DNA of 64,000 nucleotides from Sporobolomyces roseus (lineage: Eukaryota > Basidiomycota > Microbotryomycetes > Sporidiobolales > Sporidiobolaceae), in contig JADILM010000003.1 of NCBI GenBank assembly GCA_016617785.1, forward strand, positions 620,001 through 684,000, in the 5' to 3' direction. The notes under the pieces were generated by a model. The model was not told the origin of the DNA and ran no database searches. It was given only the letters and a program-made list of their open reading frames with translations. The position numbers and the translations under genes were made by a program. This document shows, piece after piece, positions 46,923 to 57,561 of the stretch (position 1 is the first letter of the stretch; each line of letters opens with the position of its first letter).

Positions 46923-47362
46923 TATAGTGAGATCGTTGACCGGTCCATTGGCGAGATTTGAGAAGTCCAAAGTGAAGAGTTTTTGAGAGAAAGCAAGTTC
47001 GCAACCTGACTCCCGTGCATAATCGTCGGATTCTGACGCTAATTGTCGGACAGAGGCCCTAGTAGACCTGAATTGCAGCACGGCGGCGCGAGCTGAGCGA
47101 AAGCAAACATCTCGACAGTGCGATTTCATTCAAACGCAAGAAAACCCTCTCGCAAAGATCGAGCAAGTCCTTTGAAGCCCATGAATATGCATTCTACGAT
47201 ACGCTTACAACACCTTGTGCGAACTATTGAGATCCAGGCAAACACCGCTCCTGCTGACCCGCGAGATTCACCTCTTCCCTCCTCTATACATCCTCGTTCC
47301 CTCTTCCTAGTTTCACCTGTCCCCTTCCTCAAATCCCGCGATCTTCCGTTCTATGCCCCACG
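46923..47362. other. Intergenic: UreD 3' end and methyltransferase promoter
   Basis: About 440 bases upstream of the Rkm5-like gene. Plus-strand open frame 47118-47516 runs antisense into UreD and has no features; judged a shadow. Confidence 0.45.
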
Positions 47363-48402
47363 TCAACTGAACGTCGACTTCCACAAATCCCTCCCTATCA
47401 GTTCCTCAATTCCTCCCTCCTCAGCACTCAGTAATTCGCAAACCCATTCCTTGACCGCCTCTGTCGAATGTCCCGCACATCTCGCGATTCCTCCTGCTCC
47501 TTCCAGTGGGGAGTAACTCCAGATAAGCGAATAAGGTCGAGGTTGTTTGTACTGAATGAGGGAGAGGAAGGTTTTCGAGATGTTTTGCATGAGAGATTGA
47601 CATTGCGGTCCGAAGAGAAAGAGGGAAGCGTAGCATGAATAAGGCTCGACTCGATGTCGATATGTCGTTGTTGAAGCCTTGTTTTCGTTGGGCGGTATCG
47701 AAGGTGTTTCGACGATTTCGTCTTGAAGTAATAATACATCCTTCGTTATCCGTTCCCCCTTCAACCAGATCTCGTTCTCACTCCTATATCTCTCAAACTC
47801 CCATGCTTCACCTGCGTTATCTTCGTCTTGTCCACTACCATTCCTTGTCGAATAACCCATTCTCCCGCTCGTAAACCAGTCCAACAGGATCAGACTCGAT
47901 GTGTCGTCTTCCAAATGTATCACTTGCTTTTGTTCGTACCGTGCTCGAGAGAAACAAGTGACAGGGGAAGGTAGGAGGATGAGGAGGGAAGCTGGAGAGA
48001 TTGCAAGACGATAAAGTTGAATGGTCGAAGGGTTCGTCGATTGATGCGCATCGCTCAAGTATCGACCTTGGCGAGTTTTGTACACTTTTGTTGATCCTGT
48101 ACAAGCACTCCTACGTCAGCCCTGAGGGTGTGAGGAGAGGAAAGGGGACTTTATTCACCTTGAGTCAACAAGACCAACGTACTCCCCTTCTCTGCCTTTA
48201 CTTTGAGCCTGACCCTATCTCCAGCTACTAATCCACCTCCATACCCTATCACCCATACGACTTGAACATTATCGAGGAATCTTCGGGCTGGAACGATGAG
48301 TTTAAGCGGGTAGCTGAATTGAACTTCTGGAAGAGTCGCTCGTCGAGATCGATCAAGCGAACACAGGATCAATCCATCTCCCGGCGAGAGGCGCTGATTC
48401 AT
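47363..48402 (-). CDS. Urease accessory protein UreD
   Basis: Chaperone that, with UreF and UreG, loads nickel into urease. Exon 1 (ATG at 48402, MNQRLSPGDGLILCSLD) carries ATLPEVQFSYPLKLIVPAR and the family block VIGYGGGLVAGDRVRLKVK, then STLVLLTQG. After an intron (about 48075-48160) comes STKVYKTRQGRYLSD, LLILPSPVTCFSRARYEQK, SLILLDWFTSGRMGY, WEFERYRSENEIWLKGERI and KDVLLLQDE, all characteristic of UreD. The C-terminal part has QCQSLMQNISKTFL and ends ELIGRDLWKSTFS. About 315 residues, as usual. No other urease gene lies in the window. The ATG chosen is the first in frame and sits 135 bases beyond the stop of the NIPA gene. Confidence 0.9.
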
Positions 48403-48537
48403 CCAGAATCCGGGAGAAAGTGGAAAGAGAGAGAGAGAGATAAGGGATTTCGCAAGTTCGCAATTTCTCTCTTCAGAGATAGCAGTTTTCCGATTCTCTT
48501 ATTCTTTACAACACGCTATGCAACAATAAGCAACCCG

Positions 48538-50912
48538 TTAATCAATGTTCTTACTCGAACCTGATCTCCTCCAGAATTTCCACCAACTCGCTCCTTCTCC
48601 TCTCTGCGAAATGAACGGCGTTTCTTCGTTTTCCTGCTGATCGAAGCCTCTTGTTCCTCCCAACGGCGTGCTCGGTAGACTGACAGTTCCTCCACTTCGA
48701 TTCCTTCGATGTCCGGGCGAAGGAGGCGGAGGGCCGACGTAAAGAGACCCGGAAAGTGAACCTCTCATCGATCTCGACAATGGGTTCGAATTCCGTCGAG
48801 GGCTTCCAGATTCTTCGTCATCTCCTGCATCACGGATCAGACTGTCGAGTGTGGAGTGATGGGGAAGACCCGAAGGAGATGAAGTCGAAGAAGGCGTCGT
48901 TCGGCGATGGTGAACTGTTGAAGGTCGAAGTTCGAAGCCTGGTGAAGATGCTGCGAGTCCGATCGAGAATCCACGCGGTCTCCATTCAACTGTGAAGTCT
49001 CGACCACTCGCATGAGTGAACGCACTCACTCAAGGTTGACATGCAAAGTGAAAAGATCCTCACGAGGTTCATCCTCTTCTTCCTCTCCTCCAACAGTTTC
49101 CCCTTCTGAATCTGGTTCCTCCGTATAAAGATCGCCACTCATCACGCTCTCCCCATCTCCACCTCCCGCGAGTAATGGTCTCTCCTCCTTCTTATCACCT
49201 CCCTTCCCTTCTTCGCCTCCTCCATTCTTAATCGAAACGATCCAAACTCCTCCCAATAGGACCGCGATTCCTAATGTGACAAGGCAGATCTTGAGAGTCG
49301 ATAATTCGTCCCATTGATTGTAGTAGATCAAACCGGAGATGATGGAACAGGTGTTGTAGAAACAGAATGCGAGTGGACAGACTAAAGTTGGTCCGACTAA
49401 TCGAAGAGCTCGGTTTAGGTAGGCGAGTTGGAATAACTCGCAGACGAGTAAGACGATCACAATCAACCATGCTTCGAAATGTCCGAACTGTTTTGAGACT
49501 TTCTCATTCAGCTTCTGTCGCTCAGAACGATAGCAGATTAAGTCTTTGAAAGCTCACCTGATTCTTCCCCATGATACTCATAATCAATAACTCGATCCCA
49601 GTCTTGGTGAACAACAAACACAACCCACTCAACGTTCCACTCGTCGCACCATAAGCCGCTCCGACCCAAACCCTACTTCTCTCCGTCCTGATCTCTTCCT
49701 GTTTATCCTCATCCATCGTCCCACTCCTCCTCGGTCGACTCCCACCTCCAACGATACTAGGAGCAGGTGAGAACAAGTTGTTCGAATCCGCTTCCGATTC
49801 GTTCTCGGCGAAAGTCAGACGGAAAGGTTTCGTTCGTTGAGGAGTCGAGATCGGTAATAAAGGTGAACGCTCAGAGGTCGAATCTTCGGTGTGGATAGAA
49901 CGGCGAATGGAAGATTTGAGGGGCGAATCGAGAGTTGCTGGTCGAGGAGGTGCGGACCATCTGCGGTTCTTTGCCCAGCTCTTTCGACGTTTCTTGGGTG
50001 ATGCTGAACCGTTCGCGGAGTCGATTGGGTAGAGAGAAGCGAGGTGTCTTGCTAGTCGCCATTCGGAGAGATGGGCGATTGAGAGGATTAGGACGAGGAA
50101 GAAAGCGAGGAGTGAAACCCAGATGATGAATGGTGGTCTGCGGTATAGCTTGACGAGTTCTTCGAGTGTATGTGTCTGCTCAGGAACGACTGTAGAAACA
50201 GTGGAAGGGTATCAGCGTCTAAACGAGCGAAAACGCTGGAAACTCGAATCAATTCCTACCTCCGAAAATCCCAATCAGAACAGCTCCTCCAGCGATCAAC
50301 ACCGTGCCTGTGGGGTTTGAGATGAGGTCAGCTAGGTGGTGGTAGCAGCTGACGTGAACAGAACTCACCGACGACTAAATGAACGGTAAATTCGTCTCCG
50401 AGCACCAGTCTCGCGAATGCCGCGTTCCATAGCAGGCTAACGGCTCCCAACGGTCCCAACACGACGATCGGTAGCGCTCCAATCTGAAACAGCGTGCCTG
50501 CAAGTTCACAAGGGTCAATTTCGCTCGATGAATAAGTCAGAATCGACAAGTTTCACTCACCGAAAACGTTTGAGATGATAAAGATTGTGAAACCTCCGAG
50601 CCACAAAGGTCTTTGCCAATCCCTCTTTCGTTCAGAGGGTGGTAAGCGCTCATTTGCGACATGAGATAAACGTTGAATCGTTAAACCTGGCGACAAAGAA
50701 CGCGAAATTCAGTGAACGCAGAGACACGGGTAGGAGAGGAGAGGGACGCACCGAATGATTGTACGAAGGATGCTAGGAGACCAACAGTGATCTACGAGGA
50801 AAGAGGGAGAGTCAGTTTCTTCTCTTCTGTTCAACGACACAGCCTCTCTTCATTGAAAGAGAAGGAGACCTACACCTAGAGCTACGCTTATATGCGGTAC
50901 ATCTTCCTCCAT
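48538..50912 (-). CDS. NIPA-like (DUF803) magnesium transporter
   Basis: Multispanning carrier of the NIPA family, linked to Mg2+ uptake in animals. The ATG at 50912 gives MEEDVPHISVALG, then small exons ITVGLLASFVQSFG, LTIQRLSHVANERLPPSER, WLGGFTIFIISNVFG and TLFQIGALPIVVLGPLGAV, followed by LLWNAAFARLVLGDEFTVH and GTVLIAGGAVLIGIFGVVP. These are the typical NIPA helices. A disordered cytosolic insert of about 130 residues (49740-50030) precedes YGATSGTLSGLCLLFTKTG, then FEAWLIVIVLLVCELFQLA and PLAFCFYNTCSIISGLIYY. The C-terminal tail of about 220 residues is acidic then Ser/Pro-rich. It is joined by an intron starting GTGAGTGCG near 49029 (acceptor chosen for phase) and ends SGSSKNID. About 680 residues, roughly double animal NIPA. 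Confidence 0.85.
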
Positions 50913-51339
50913 TCGTGCTACCTCCTTCAGGTGTCCGAGTAGATCGAGGTTTTGTCGGATGAGATGGAGGGGCGAGAAACAACGAGAAGGAGAAGGGATG
51001 AGACTGTTCTTCGATCTTGCGCGTGTCTGACTAGCCGAGATGAAGTAGATGAAGACTAAGAGCTAGGTATCGAGGGTGAACAGCGAAAGAAGCGAGAGTG
51101 GAGTGAGGCGGAAGGAGCCAAGTCGTTCTACGGATTTCCTCACGAGACTTTCGCTCGAAGTCGACAAAAGCGAAACTTGTTTTCTCTCGCTCTCTCTCTT
51201 TCAAAGGGGACAAGACAAGGGTGGTGTATACACAGAGGGGGAAGTCAATAAGAACTTGTACCCCCTTTCCAAACGCAAACAAAAGAGATAGAATTGCTGT
51301 TATTTTGAACTATACACATTCCTTCACCCTTCCATCTAT
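50913..51339. other. Intergenic: NIPA promoter and NAB2 3' end
   Basis: About 430 bases between the NIPA start and the NAB2 stop, both on minus. Contains TATACAC-like sequence near 51225; no gene or RNA recognised. Confidence 0.45.
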
Positions 51340-53548
51340 CTAAGCCGTCGTGACTGTTGCTTCTTTCGCCGGTGATCCTACCACAGATGATCCTTTCTCT
51401 TTCTCATCCTGATCATCATCCAAATGGATCTCTACTTTATCCCCATCCTTCTCACTCCCATTCTGTTGTCCAGGAATAATCTTCTCCCCTCCTCCTTCGT
51501 TATCATTCACAGCGAACCTCTTCAACCTCTCTGACACATGAGCAGGATTCTCTTTTGGCCAGTCTCCGATCGTCGCTTTCGGGTTAGCTGAAGATGGGTT
51601 CGCAGTTGAGGATTTCGGGGAGGAAGAGTTGAAGGTTGCGGAAAATTTCGATCGTTGGTATTGTTGAGCGTGTTTAGGCGGGTGAGAGAAATGACAATCC
51701 GCTACAAAATTCGCTCAACAAAAGTGAATCAGTTTCCCGTCTCATTCAGAGAAGGATCACACAGCGAGAGAGATTCGAGCTCACATCGTGTACAAGCAGA
51801 ACCGTATCGACAAGGTACAGTACCACCATTCGGATCCCCTCTGACATCCCAAGGATGCATAAACACGCAACCAGGTCTCGTACACGAACTTCCAAATTTA
51901 CACGGTTTCGTTCCTGCACCTGGGATCGATGTAGGGTCTGCCGAGGGAGCTGGGGGAGGAGGAGCTGAGACTGAAGAAGCGGGAGGAGCGGAAGATGAGG
52001 TAGAGGAGGAGGAAGAGGCGTTCTTTTGGGAAGGGGAAACGTGGGATTTAGGGCAATCCTGTAGATTCGTCGATCATGTGAGTTAGTCAGTAGAGCAAGA
52101 GACAGATAGAGAGGGAGAAAACGTACGGGATCTTGACAACTCAATTGCTTATCGCACGCCTCGCTACTCAAAACCAATCCACTCTCCTTCGTCGCGACTG
52201 GACTAGGGTGCGAGAACCCACAAGCAGGTTTCGTGCACTCTACTCCATGTTTGCAAATCGCTTCCGACTCTGGTTTCTTCGGTAGTACGACTGGAGGTTT
52301 CGGTCTTTGTTGTTGAGGAGCTTGGAACTGTTGTTGTGCTTGACCAGGAGGTCCTCCTCGGAATCCACCATTCTGTTGTTGCTGTTGTTGCATCTGACCG
52401 AACGCGGGGTTGAAAGGAGCGGCTTGAGGGTTGAACCCAGATTGAGGAGGTCCGAATCCGCCTGCTGAAGAATTCCAGACGTTCTGCATTTGGGCAAAAG
52501 CTTGTGCTTGAGCCATAGCGTGAGCTTGAGCTTGTGCGAGGACGGGAGGAGGGAGCGTCGAGGATAAGGGGTGAGCGGCGAGTGCTGGGAAAGGGATAGT
52601 TGCGAGAGTCGAAGGGTGAGCTCCAGAGTTGACTGCCTGAATCGTTTGAGTGATCTGCGAGAACTTTATCCCAGATCAGTATCCCATAGATATCGGACTG
52701 ACGAGGAATGCTAGTACTCACAGCATCGAAAGCAGCTTGAGGCATTCCCAAACTATTGATCAAAGGAGCGTTATTTCTCGGCCCGGGAGCGAATTGAGCA
52801 TTCTTCGCGCCTCCCATCCGATCGAACAAACTCTTTCCTCCACCATTCTGATTCCTCGGTCCAGAAGGTGCTCCTCCGTCCCTATCGAACCTCTGTCGTT
52901 GATGAGGAGGTTGTTCCCTCCCTCCTCCTCCCTCACTCATCTCTCTACTATCCCTCTTGACTCCCGATACCGCCGCTCCAAACATCCTTCCTGGTTGTGT
53001 AGGTCGAGCTGGTAAACCGGAAGAAGGAGCTGAAGAGGAAGAAGTGGATGGTTGGTGAGCGGGAGAAGGAGCGGGTGCGGGTTCAGGATAATGGTTTTTG
53101 ACTTCGTCGAATAACCAAGTGACGAAAGATGCGTCGAAATCCCCTCCGATCAGGTCGGACAATTCTCCAGAGATTTGTTCTAGCGAGAATGAGAGGGAGA
53201 GTGAGTTGGAGGAAATTAGAGCGTCTCGAAGGGGATGGAGACTCACCAGCAGTCTTTCGGTTCCCCAACATGACTAGACAGTACTCTCTGTTAATGGTCC
53301 ATGTAGTAGGGTCAGCAAGAGGAAGGAGGAGAGTAGGGAAAGGAAAGAGAGACTGACGCCATGGTAGCATCCTCTTCTGTACTCCACTCGAGTAATGCCA
53401 ATTGCTTCTGAATCGAAGCCTGTCCGAAAATCGCTACTTCATCAGTCAACTAGGTAGCGAGGAGAGATGAGAAGAAGCGAGATGAACTGACTTGAAGAGC
53501 TTGACCTTCAGGAGAAGAAGGGTTGACGTTGGGTTGATATGTCGACAT
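51340..53548 (-). CDS. NAB2: Nuclear poly(A)-binding zinc-finger protein Nab2/ZC3H14
   Basis: Controls poly(A) tail length and mRNA export. The ATG at 53548 (MSTYQPNVNPSSPEGQA) leads through small exons to the Nab2 N-terminal PWI-like fold: DATMAEYCLVMLGNRKTA, EQISGELSDLIGGDFDASF and VTWLFDEVKNHYPEP. A Ser/Pro linker, a Gln-rich stretch (52380-52520) and MPQAAFDAVS-type helices follow. Four Nab2-class CCCH fingers (C-x5-C-x4-C-x3-H) are visible: CKHGVECTKPACGFSH; CDKQLSCQDPDCPKSH, split by an intron (about 52065-52125); CKFGSSCTRPGCVFMH; and CRYGSACTRSDCHFSH, split by an intron (about 51697-51785). The C-terminus is acidic and ends AKEATVTTA. Yeast Nab2 has seven fingers and animal ZC3H14 five, so four is low. 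About 640 residues. Confidence 0.9.
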
Positions 53549-53806
53549 TCTTGACTACTTTCTCTGACTACTCTCTACTAGTCTAGCAAGTGGTCGAGTT
53601 TGTCGAGTGAGATGAGAATGTTCAAGAGGAGTGGCTGCCAAACTCCTCTCCCTTCTCCCTCTACCTTCAGAAGCTCTCTGTAGGTCCGTATACCTCATCG
53701 ATGCCTCACTGCTTCGATCTAGCAAGTGACTGACTGAATCCGCTCTGTTGTTGACTCTCCCTTCCTCGTCCCACTTTGATCCGACTTTAGACTCCTCCTC
53801 TCTCCA

Positions 53807-54494
53807 ATGGCTTTGATTGAAGTAATCGCAAACGATCGATTGGGTCAGAAAGGTGAGTACCATGTATCATGGAGTCATCTGACTCGAGCTGATACCATCT
53901 TCTCGTCGTTCACAGTTCGAGTGAAGTGCGAGTAAGTCCTCTCACGCTCTCAGTCAGACACCCTGAAATTTAGCTGACAGCAGGTAGTTTCCTACAGCTC
54001 TGAGGACACCGTTGGAGATTTGAAGAAACTGATTGCCGCTCAAACGGGTACGAAAGCGTAAGTTTTTCGCATTCTCACTTTTCCCTCTATAATCCCCTAC
54101 TTCGCAACGGTCTGAAACTGACTGGCTCCTACTCTTCCGATTTTACAGTGAGAAGATCGTCCTGAAGAAGTGGTAAGTCTGGATTGGGCTTGTCGAAAGG
54201 CTCGAGACAGGAAATGAAACTGACTTGATGTGTTCGATTCATGATGTCGAATAGGTACACGATATACAAAGACCAGTACGTTCAAGTGGCTCACGGTCGC
54301 TCATCTCTGCTCGATACTAACTGTTTTGTCGTCTTGTCCGTACAGCATCACTCTCCGAGATTACGAGGTGCGTTTGCATTTCTGTTTTGAACCCGACAAA
54401 CTTCTTTGTCCCTCTCTCCACCGATGGACCATCGCTTAGATCGCTTCTTCTGATTGAACAGATCAACGACGGCATGAGTTTGGAGATGCAGTAA
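53807..54494 (+). CDS. HUB1: Ubiquitin-like splicing modifier Hub1/UBL5
   Basis: Small ubiquitin-like protein that binds the spliceosome (Snu66) and helps use of non-canonical 5' splice sites. Seven exons encode only 72 residues: MALIEVIANDRLGQKV, RVKCDSEDTVGDLKKLIA, AQTGTKAEKIVLKKWYTIY, KDHITLRDYEINDGMSLEM and Q, then TAA at 54492. The match to UBL5 is close over the whole length. The family ends in Tyr-Tyr plus one residue; here the two tyrosines are missing and Met is followed directly by Gln and stop. Codons CAG TAA are unambiguous in the sequence; only a further, unseen splice (CA|GTAAAC) could restore a longer end. Head to head with NAB2. Confidence 0.93.
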
Positions 54495-55209
54495 ACGTAG
54501 TGAATGCTCGATGCAAAAACAGTGTACATTTTCCTCTTTACTTCGCAAGTCTCTCGCCTGAGCCGCCAACCTTGCTCGTCGAACCGTTTCAGCGACATTG
54601 CATCTTGTCGTAGCCTGCTTCGACCGGTCTGCTGTCGACCGAGTCTGGCCTCTGACTACCTTTCTGCGAAATACTTTCGACTCTCGGATCCGTATTCTGG
54701 ATTATTTTTCGGCCGCTCGTATCACTTCAGGACACTTATACGAGTGCAGCTTCCCGCTCGAGAAAAGATTTGAGGAAGTTGGGAAATTTCAAGGGCGAAG
54801 GCTGCCAGCTTTTTTTGCTCGAAGGGTCTGGTCTTTCTTCAGCGTCCATCAAACAGACCTCACGTACGCTACTATTCAACCAAGCAGTTCCATATCTCTA
54901 CAGACAACATCAAGAGAGCGAGCCTAGGGTACTGCGAGGCAGAACGGGATGATTCGAGCGAGTTGATGAAAATTGGAAAATTACTCGAGGTGGAATCAAC
55001 AATCACTCAGAGCGGTGGAAGGATGGCTCAGGGCAGTCAATCAAGGTGTAGGAATCGATAGGGCAGGGTATTGAACGCTACAGATAGCGAGGAGTGGTCA
55101 TACAGCATCGGGACCAGCTCGCTCACTCAAAGTCCAACTTCCTCATTCAACCTGAAGCGATTACTGATCATAGCTAGTACGCATTTTGATCTGTATATAG
55201 CTTCTAGCA
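54495..55209. other. Intergenic between HUB1 and RPL29
   Basis: About 715 bases. It holds the HUB1 3' UTR and the RPL29 promoter. Open frames up to 110 codons (54598-54927) lack family features. A box-C-like TGATGA occurs at about 54964, but no fitting box D pair was found, so I do not call a snoRNA. Confidence 0.45.
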
Positions 55210-55683
55210 ATGGCCAAGTCGAAGAACCACACGAACCACAACCGTTTGTTTCCCTTCATCCTTGATTTCCTCTTTGAACAGCTAACTCAGCGTGTAACTC
55301 GCGGATTAATGGGTATATAGAAAACAAGGTTCGTTCTTGCCTATTCTCTTCTCCCGCTTCGAAGAAACAGTTGATTGACTCCAAAAAACCTTCCTCTCTC
55401 TCTCCTCCTTTCCAAACCCCACCTCTTCTCTCCCTCATCCCACAATGTTCAAGCATCAAATAGAAGGCTCACCGTAACGGTATCAAGAAGCCCAAGACGA
55501 ACAAATACCCTTCGATGAAAGGTGTAGAGCCCAAATTCCGTCGTAACCAACGTTACGCTTCCCAAGTACGTCTCTCCTTACCCCTCCTTCTCTCCAAGAA
55601 ATGAACGCTGATAATAGTCGAGAGTGTATTAGGGAACTGAGAAGGCTCTTCGTGAATCCCGAAAGGCTTCCGCTACCGCCTAA
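55210..55683 (+). CDS. RPL29: 60S ribosomal protein eL29
   Basis: Small basic ribosomal protein of the large subunit. Four exons: 55210-55243 ([11 protein letters not shown] plus one base), an 8-nt microexon 55321-55328 (AAAACAAG, after TATATAG and before GTTCGT), then from 55464 [18 protein letters not shown] and [17 protein letters not shown] last exon reads [16 protein letters not shown], stop at 55681. The microexon is required: it completes Gln-Asn-Lys, giving NHNQNKKAHRNG in the frame expected for eL29 (NHNQxxKAHRNGI). Product is 63 residues, the normal size. The first intron and the one after the microexon make up most of the 5' half of the gene. Confidence 0.94.
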
Positions 55684-56056
55684 AAACCCAACTCTTCAAA
55701 TCTTTGTTGGGTAGTTTTTCAGTTGTGGTCGTAATATTCACTTGGTGTTCATTCCTGGAGATAAACGAGAAGATGGAGCGAGAGAGCCAGGGAGCGAGAG
55801 CCGAGAGAGAAAGGCATGGGAAACGAGACAAGAGGAGAAAATGAGAATCGGCCTTCAAAAGTCATCTCTACATTCCGGTCCCGTCAATCGACATCTGTGG
55901 TCCGGCAGTGTGGTATCACCAACGCTGTGAGAGTCTGAGAGAATGCGATGATACTTTCACGTTACGCGAAATCAAGCTCTTTCTACAATATTTCTCCCAT
56001 TCTCGTAAGATGCGTCCTCTTCCCCAGCTCTTCCTGTACTCTATCGTTTCATTGCT

Positions 56057-57365
56057 CTATTGCGTCGCCTGTCCCCGCTCCTTCTCCGCTCTCGTGAACA
56101 TGTACCCATGAACAGTCCCTCGCACTGCTAGATCTCCATCATCCTCCGGGAAAGCGGGCTACAATCCCCTTCCACGAGATTCATCAGCTCTTCATTCTCA
56201 TCGTTCCCACAAGAAGAGAGATCGAATTGAACTCACGCCCGCTTCCCTATCCTCCCAAACTTTCCTCACTTCCCACCCGTTCTCCCTAGCTAACGATAAG
56301 ATTCCTTCGTCCTCCTTGACAAGCCATGGTCTATGATGACTAAAGAAACACAACACTGCTGGAGTCCCCACTAGTCTCCCTTCACTCAGATCAGAACTGG
56401 GTAGTGAGGGATTTGGTCGTGAGGGATTTGAGAGGGAGGTAGGGGAGGTGGAGAGGCATGAGAGGCAAGTACGAAGGAGGGCGAGGTGTTGGGAGTGGTT
56501 GAAGACTAGGTCGGATAAGAGGATTAGGTCGAATTTGGAGGGATCTGAGGAGGTGGAGGATGAGGAAGTTGGGAATAAGGACGAAGGTGAGGAACCCCAT
56601 GTGAAACCCTGTTACATCCTCATGATTCGACTACTTCAGCGAGATCTCGACGCGAGTAGAGCGAAATGGAGGACGTACGGCAGCTCGAGTTTCAGCGATT
56701 TCTGAAGAGGGAGAAATGGAGAGGACGTTGATGTCGATATTCTTCTCGAGATTCTTCACGAGCGCCGCGTCGGGGAAATCAGATATCACTACCTGTACAC
56801 AAGCTCGGCACGCTAATCAATTGAGATTCCGCATGACTAGAGAGAGAGACTTTTACGTACTTGACCTGCACCTTCCAGAGCCGCTACCAATCCCGGTAGA
56901 CCTCCTCCCGCCCCTAGCTCCAACACATTCTTCCCTCGTCCTTTACCCTTGCCTCCATCCTCACCATGTAGTAGCGTCTCAGCATGTAATTCGAGAAATT
57001 GAGCGAGAGCAATCGCAGCTGGATACAAGATATGACCTACTCTTTCCTCCCCTCATCAGTTTGACGCTCTCCTTCGAGTACAGAGTAGAAGAGAGGAGGT
57101 ACGTACCCCATAATGGATGACCTGAAACCAATCCAACTTGTACTTGATTCTCCCCTACGAGTTCTCCAATCCCTCCATACTTTCTTCGTTCATAAGTTCG
57201 GACAGTTGGCGGTGGTGTAGCGGGTCTGAAATCATCTGGTTCCTGTCCACTTGTAGAGGGTTAGAGGGTATGAGGAGATGGGAGAGAAGAGCGAGTTGAA
57301 CCAACTTGTAAAAAAGCTCCGAGTCCTTCATCATCTGATCCACTGCTTGAGGGAGGAGAGGGCAT
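56057..57365 (-). CDS. EFM7: Protein N-methyltransferase Efm7 (Nnt1)
   Basis: SAM-dependent methyltransferase that in yeast methylates the N-terminal glycine and Lys3 of elongation factor eEF1A. The ATG at 57365 gives MPSPPSSSGSDDEGLGAFLQ, then an intron to FRPATPPPTVRTYER, VQVGLVSGHPLWG and LYPAAIALAQFLELHAETL. Motif I is NVLELGAGGGLPGLVAALE; then VVISDFPDAALVKNLEKNI, SKFDLILLSDLVFNHSQH (matching the NDLVFNHSEH family block) and VLCFFSHHRPWL. The terminus FPEDDGDLAVRGTVHGYMF with TRAEKERGQATQ is diagnostic of Efm7. Ser/Pro-rich inserts near 56390-56590 lengthen it slightly. Introns about 56600-56665, 56820-56863, 57030-57105, 57245-57305. Divergent from MPC1, with 196 bases between start codons. 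Confidence 0.88.
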
Positions 57366-57561
57366 TGCTTGTGAGAGTTAGGAGAGTGATCGAACTAGAG
57401 CAAGTGAGTGGTAGGAGGACAAGGGGGAGAGCGAAGATTGCTTCTTGGTCTTTTGACATTAACATCACCTTTTATCAATCAGTACGCTCAGCTCTCTGCT
57501 AAACCTCGAGGCAGTACAGCTGATCGATTTCCAAGTGTACAGTGTCTTCCGCATTCGCACA

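Noticed and set aside
47118..47516. 132-codon plus-strand frame antisense to UreD
   Set aside because: No family feature and overlaps a well-supported UreD exon.
54960..55170. Possible C/D-box snoRNA
   Set aside because: A TGATGA box is present, but the nearest CTGA is about 200 bases away with no terminal stem.
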